Shown here: positions 61,915 to 64,000 of the stretch, piece after piece | How the letters are laid out: the number at the start of each line of letters is the position of its first letter | Position numbering within the stretch: position 1 is the stretch's first letter | Program-made: the position numbers and the translations under genes | From: Chromatiaceae bacterium | GTDB taxonomy: Bacteria; Pseudomonadota; Gammaproteobacteria; Chromatiales; Chromatiaceae | Assembly (NCBI GenBank): GCA_016714645.1 | Contig: JADKCI010000006.1 | Span: 124,001 to 188,000, forward strand | Direction of reading: 5' to 3' | DNA: 64,000 nt | Notes under the pieces: model-generated | The model's database searches: none | Told to the model about the DNA's origin: nothing | What the model saw: the letters and a program-made list of their open reading frames with translations, nothing else

Positions 61915-62933
61915 GCGGTCCCCTGGGTCCGACCGTCGCTGGTTGGGAGCCTGACGCCAGCAAGCCGCTGGAGTGGGGTCCCAAGGCGGATCAGGCGGCG
62001 TTGCAAGCCCGGGCGCGCCTCTATGCTGGCCTGCGCCGCTTTTTTGCCGATGCGGGCGTGATGGAAGTCGAGACGCCTCTCGCCTCCCACGCCGGTCTGC
62101 CCGATCCCGCCCTAGAGAGTTGGCGTACCGCCTGGTCGTCCCCCGCCGGTGTCGAGCCCCTGTGGCTGCAGACCTCACCCGAGTTCCCCATGAAGCGCCT
62201 GCTGGCGGCGGGCAGCGGTCCCATCTACCAGATCTGCAAGGTCTTTCGTGACGGCGAGCGCGGCCGTCGCCATCATCCCGAATTCAGCCTGCTGGAGTGG
62301 TATCGCCCCGGCTGGGGGCTGGAGCAACTCATGGCCGAGGTGGCAGACCTGGTGCGCGGTGCCTTGGGCCAGCCCGAGCGGCCGGTAGAAATTCTCGCCT
62401 ATCGCGATCTTTTCCTGTCCCGCCTCGGCCTGGACCCCTTCCACGCCCAGACGGCGGAACTCCAGGCTGGCGCCCAGGCCCAGGCGGTCGCCGGTGCCGA
62501 GGACCTGGATCTCGACCGCGACGGCTGGCTGGATCTGCTCCTGACTCATTGCCTGGAGGCGGATCTCGGCCGTGACCGGCTCACCTTCATCCGCGATTAT
62601 CCCCCCAGCCAGGCGGCCCTGGCCCACATCAGGCCCGGCCCCGAACCCGTGGCTGAACGCTTCGAACTCTACCTGGAAGGCCTGGAACTGGCCAATGGCT
62701 TCCAGGAACTCACCGATCCGCGGGAGCAGCGCCGCCGCTTCGAGCAAGATCAAGCCCGGCGTCGCGACCTGGGCCTGGCGGTGCCACCCCTGGATGAGTG
62801 CTTTCTCGCCGCCCTGGAGGCGGGCCTGCCCGCCTCCTCCGGCGTTGCCTTGGGTCTGGATCGGCTGCTCATGGTCAAGATGGGCGCTAGCCACATCGAC
62901 CAGGTGCTGGCCTTCCCCATTGAGTGGGCCTGA
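61911..62933 (+). CDS. epmA: EF-P lysine ligase EpmA
   Basis: EpmA (GenX/PoxA) is a lysyl-tRNA-synthetase-like enzyme that attaches (R)-beta-lysine to EF-P. The 340-residue protein has the class II core: VETPLASHAGLPDPALES, LQTSPEFPMKRLLAAGSGPIYQICKVFRDGERGRRHHPEFSLLEWYR, ELANGFQEL, and SSGVALGLDRLLMV. It lacks the tRNA anticodon domain of LysS, as expected. AAGGAGGA precedes the ATG, which overlaps the efp stop (ATGA). Confidence 0.95.
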   Translation: MSGPLGPTVAGWEPDASKPLEWGPKADQAALQARARLYAGLRRFFADAGVMEVETPLASHAGLPDPALESWRTAWSSPAGVEPLWLQTSPEFPMKRLLAAGSGPIYQICKVFRDGERGRRHHPEFSLLEWYRPGWGLEQLMAEVADLVRGALGQPERPVEILAYRDLFLSRLGLDPFHAQTAELQAGAQAQAVAGAEDLDLDRDGWLDLLLTHCLEADLGRDRLTFIRDYPPSQAALAHIRPGPEPVAERFELYLEGLELANGFQELTDPREQRRRFEQDQARRRDLGLAVPPLDECFLAALEAGLPASSGVALGLDRLLMVKMGASHIDQVLAFPIEWA

Positions 62934-63116
62934 AGTTCGCCCTGGTGCGATTGGCATCCGCTGGATTTTGCCATCTTCATCTGGAATCTCGCGGACCTTG
63001 ACCGACGTACTCCCCGGAATGAGGGGTATGGATCAGCCGCCGGCATGCTGGTCCAGGACCACGGTTGAGGTTAAGATACTAAATGACTTCCACGTTGTTC
63101 AAAGATGGAAAATGCC
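62934..63116. promoter_or_regulatory. Intergenic region upstream of SLC13 permease
   Basis: This 183-base gap holds no gene. A slightly AT-richer area at 63066-63112 (GTTAAGATACTAAATGA) is a likely promoter area for the permease. I could not fix exact promoter elements. Confidence 0.35.
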
Positions 63117-64000
63117 ATGGCTCTGAAGACTCCCGCCCTGAAGGCCCGCGCTATCGGTGCCGTCTGCTTTCTCCTGGCGGGGCTCGCCCTGGCCACCATC
63201 GTACCCACGGTGGAGATCGCTTGGGTCACAGCCTTCTTGTTGCTTGTCGTTTTCCTGTTTGCCTTCGAGGTCGTGGGTGTCGATGTCGCCGCCATCTCGG
63301 TGATGGTCCTCTTGGGACTCACCAGCCTGCTAGCCCCCCTGATGGGCCTGACCGAGGGCTTGGTGCCCATCAACCACCTGTTCGACGGCTTCGCCAGTAA
63401 TGCGGTCATTTCCATCATCGCCGTCATGATCATCGGGGCTAGCCTGGACAAGACCGGACTCATGTCGCAGGTGGCCGCCTTCATCCTGCGCGTGGGCGGC
63501 CGCACGGAGACTCGTATCATCCCCATCATCTCCGGTACGGTAGCCTTCATCTCCAGCTTCATGCAGAACGTGGGTGCCGCAGCCCTCTTTTTGCCAGTCG
63601 TCAGCCGCATTTCGGCGCGCACAGGCCTGCCTATGTCGCGGTTACTCATGCCCATGGGTTTCTGCGCCATCCTAGGCGGTACCGTGACCATGGTCGGGTC
63701 TAGCCCCCTGATTCTGCTCAACGACTTGATCCTGACCTCTAACCAAACCCTGCCCGAGGATGTGCGGATGGCCATCTTCCCTCTCTTCGCCGTTACGCCT
63801 ATCGGGCTGGGCCTGGTGATCACGGGTATCCTTTACTTCGTGCTGGCGGGTCGCTTCGTGCTGCCGGTACGCCCGAACGAGGGTCTGGAGGGGGCGAACA
63901 CGATGCAGTATTTCGCCGATACCTATGGCATGGAGGCCTTCGGTACGCATGAGGTTCGCGTCCCCGCTGACAGCCCGCTGGGCCAAGTCAACGTTGACGA
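63117..64000 (+). CDS. SLC13/DASS-type permease, N-terminal part (cut by window edge)
   Basis: Transporters of this superfamily move anions such as sulfate or dicarboxylates with sodium or protons. The 294 residues in the window show several hydrophobic spans (about 12-32, 38-58, 64-84, 100-118, 135-160, 175-205, 225-250) and an SLC13-type motif SSFMQNVGAAALFLPVVSRIS (about 141-161). The last residues (HEVRVPADSPLGQVNVD) begin a TrkA-C-like cytoplasmic domain, as in the SLC13 subgroup with TrkA-C inserts. In a sulfur oxidiser, sulfate or sulfite export would be one option. The gene continues past the edge. Confidence 0.8.
   Translation, partial: MALKTPALKARAIGAVCFLLAGLALATIVPTVEIAWVTAFLLLVVFLFAFEVVGVDVAAISVMVLLGLTSLLAPLMGLTEGLVPINHLFDGFASNAVISIIAVMIIGASLDKTGLMSQVAAFILRVGGRTETRIIPIISGTVAFISSFMQNVGAAALFLPVVSRISARTGLPMSRLLMPMGFCAILGGTVTMVGSSPLILLNDLILTSNQTLPEDVRMAIFPLFAVTPIGLGLVITGILYFVLAGRFVLPVRPNEGLEGANTMQYFADTYGMEAFGTHEVRVPADSPLGQVNVD

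Overview
The window is a GC-rich, gene-dense stretch of a gammaproteobacterial chromosome. It very probably comes from a purple sulfur bacterium or a close sulfur-oxidising relative (Chromatiaceae-like). Three things point there. A flavocytochrome c sulfide dehydrogenase pair (fccA-fccB) has the heme and flavin attachment motifs of the Allochromatium enzyme. Housekeeping blocks follow gammaproteobacterial order: rpsF-rpsR-DUF2232-rplI-dnaB-alr, pncC-thpR-recA-recX-alaS-lysC-csrA-tRNA-Ser, and efp-epmA beside epmB. Several membrane and redox families are also typical of that group. The assignment is inferred from gene content only.

Layout. 1-5.2 kb (minus strand): the ribosomal/replication block, with dnaB interrupted by a 422-residue intein carrying a LAGLIDADG endonuclease. 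5.2-6.6 kb: radA. 6.6-7.9 kb: a scar with a Fic-gene fragment, a transposase fragment, and an intact YefM-YoeB-type toxin-antitoxin pair with a recognisable operator. 7.9-14 kb: a carboxymuconolactone decarboxylase-Rieske fusion, zapE, a four-gene run (DUF1538 membrane protein, PII-like protein, CBS protein, ampD), and nadC.

14-24.3 kb is an accessory island of mixed intact and broken genes. It holds a beheaded PLD/helicase-type gene, a 44-residue DnaJ-type zinc-finger protein next to a PP2C phosphatase, a self-inhibited-type Fic protein, an ATPase lacking its P-loop domain, two different PcfJ-like proteins with a small protein between them, an orphan antitoxin whose VapC toxin was cut off by a transposon, and the frameshifted transposase itself. 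No integrase, attachment site or CRISPR array was seen.

24.3-31 kb: a small monooxygenase/iron-type alcohol dehydrogenase pair, then a complete RND efflux operon (lipoprotein adaptor, pump, TetR regulator) whose promoter overlaps a perfect 16-bp palindrome. 31-42.8 kb: DUF302 and cupin proteins, pncC, thpR, recA, recX, alaS, lysC, csrA, tRNA-Ser(GCU), an RlpA-like lipoprotein, and clpB with a sigma-32-like promoter. 42.8-46.6 kb (minus): a four-gene redox set, NapC-type tetraheme cytochrome, exported ankyrin protein, fccA, fccB, ending in an intrinsic terminator. 46.8-49.4 kb: nadA and a dynamin-like GTPase.

49.5-58.9 kb is the most unusual intact region. Seven same-strand genes lie downstream of a good sigma-70 promoter with a palindrome near -48: an RND adaptor, an RND pump with a long extra C-terminal tail, two exported proteins of unknown function, a ParA-type ATPase, a one-span membrane protein with a heptad-like tail, and a cN-I-type 5'-nucleotidase. 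A degenerate EAL-domain protein converges on it. 60.3-62.9 kb holds the EF-P lysylation genes epmB, efp and epmA. The right edge cuts an SLC13-type permease.
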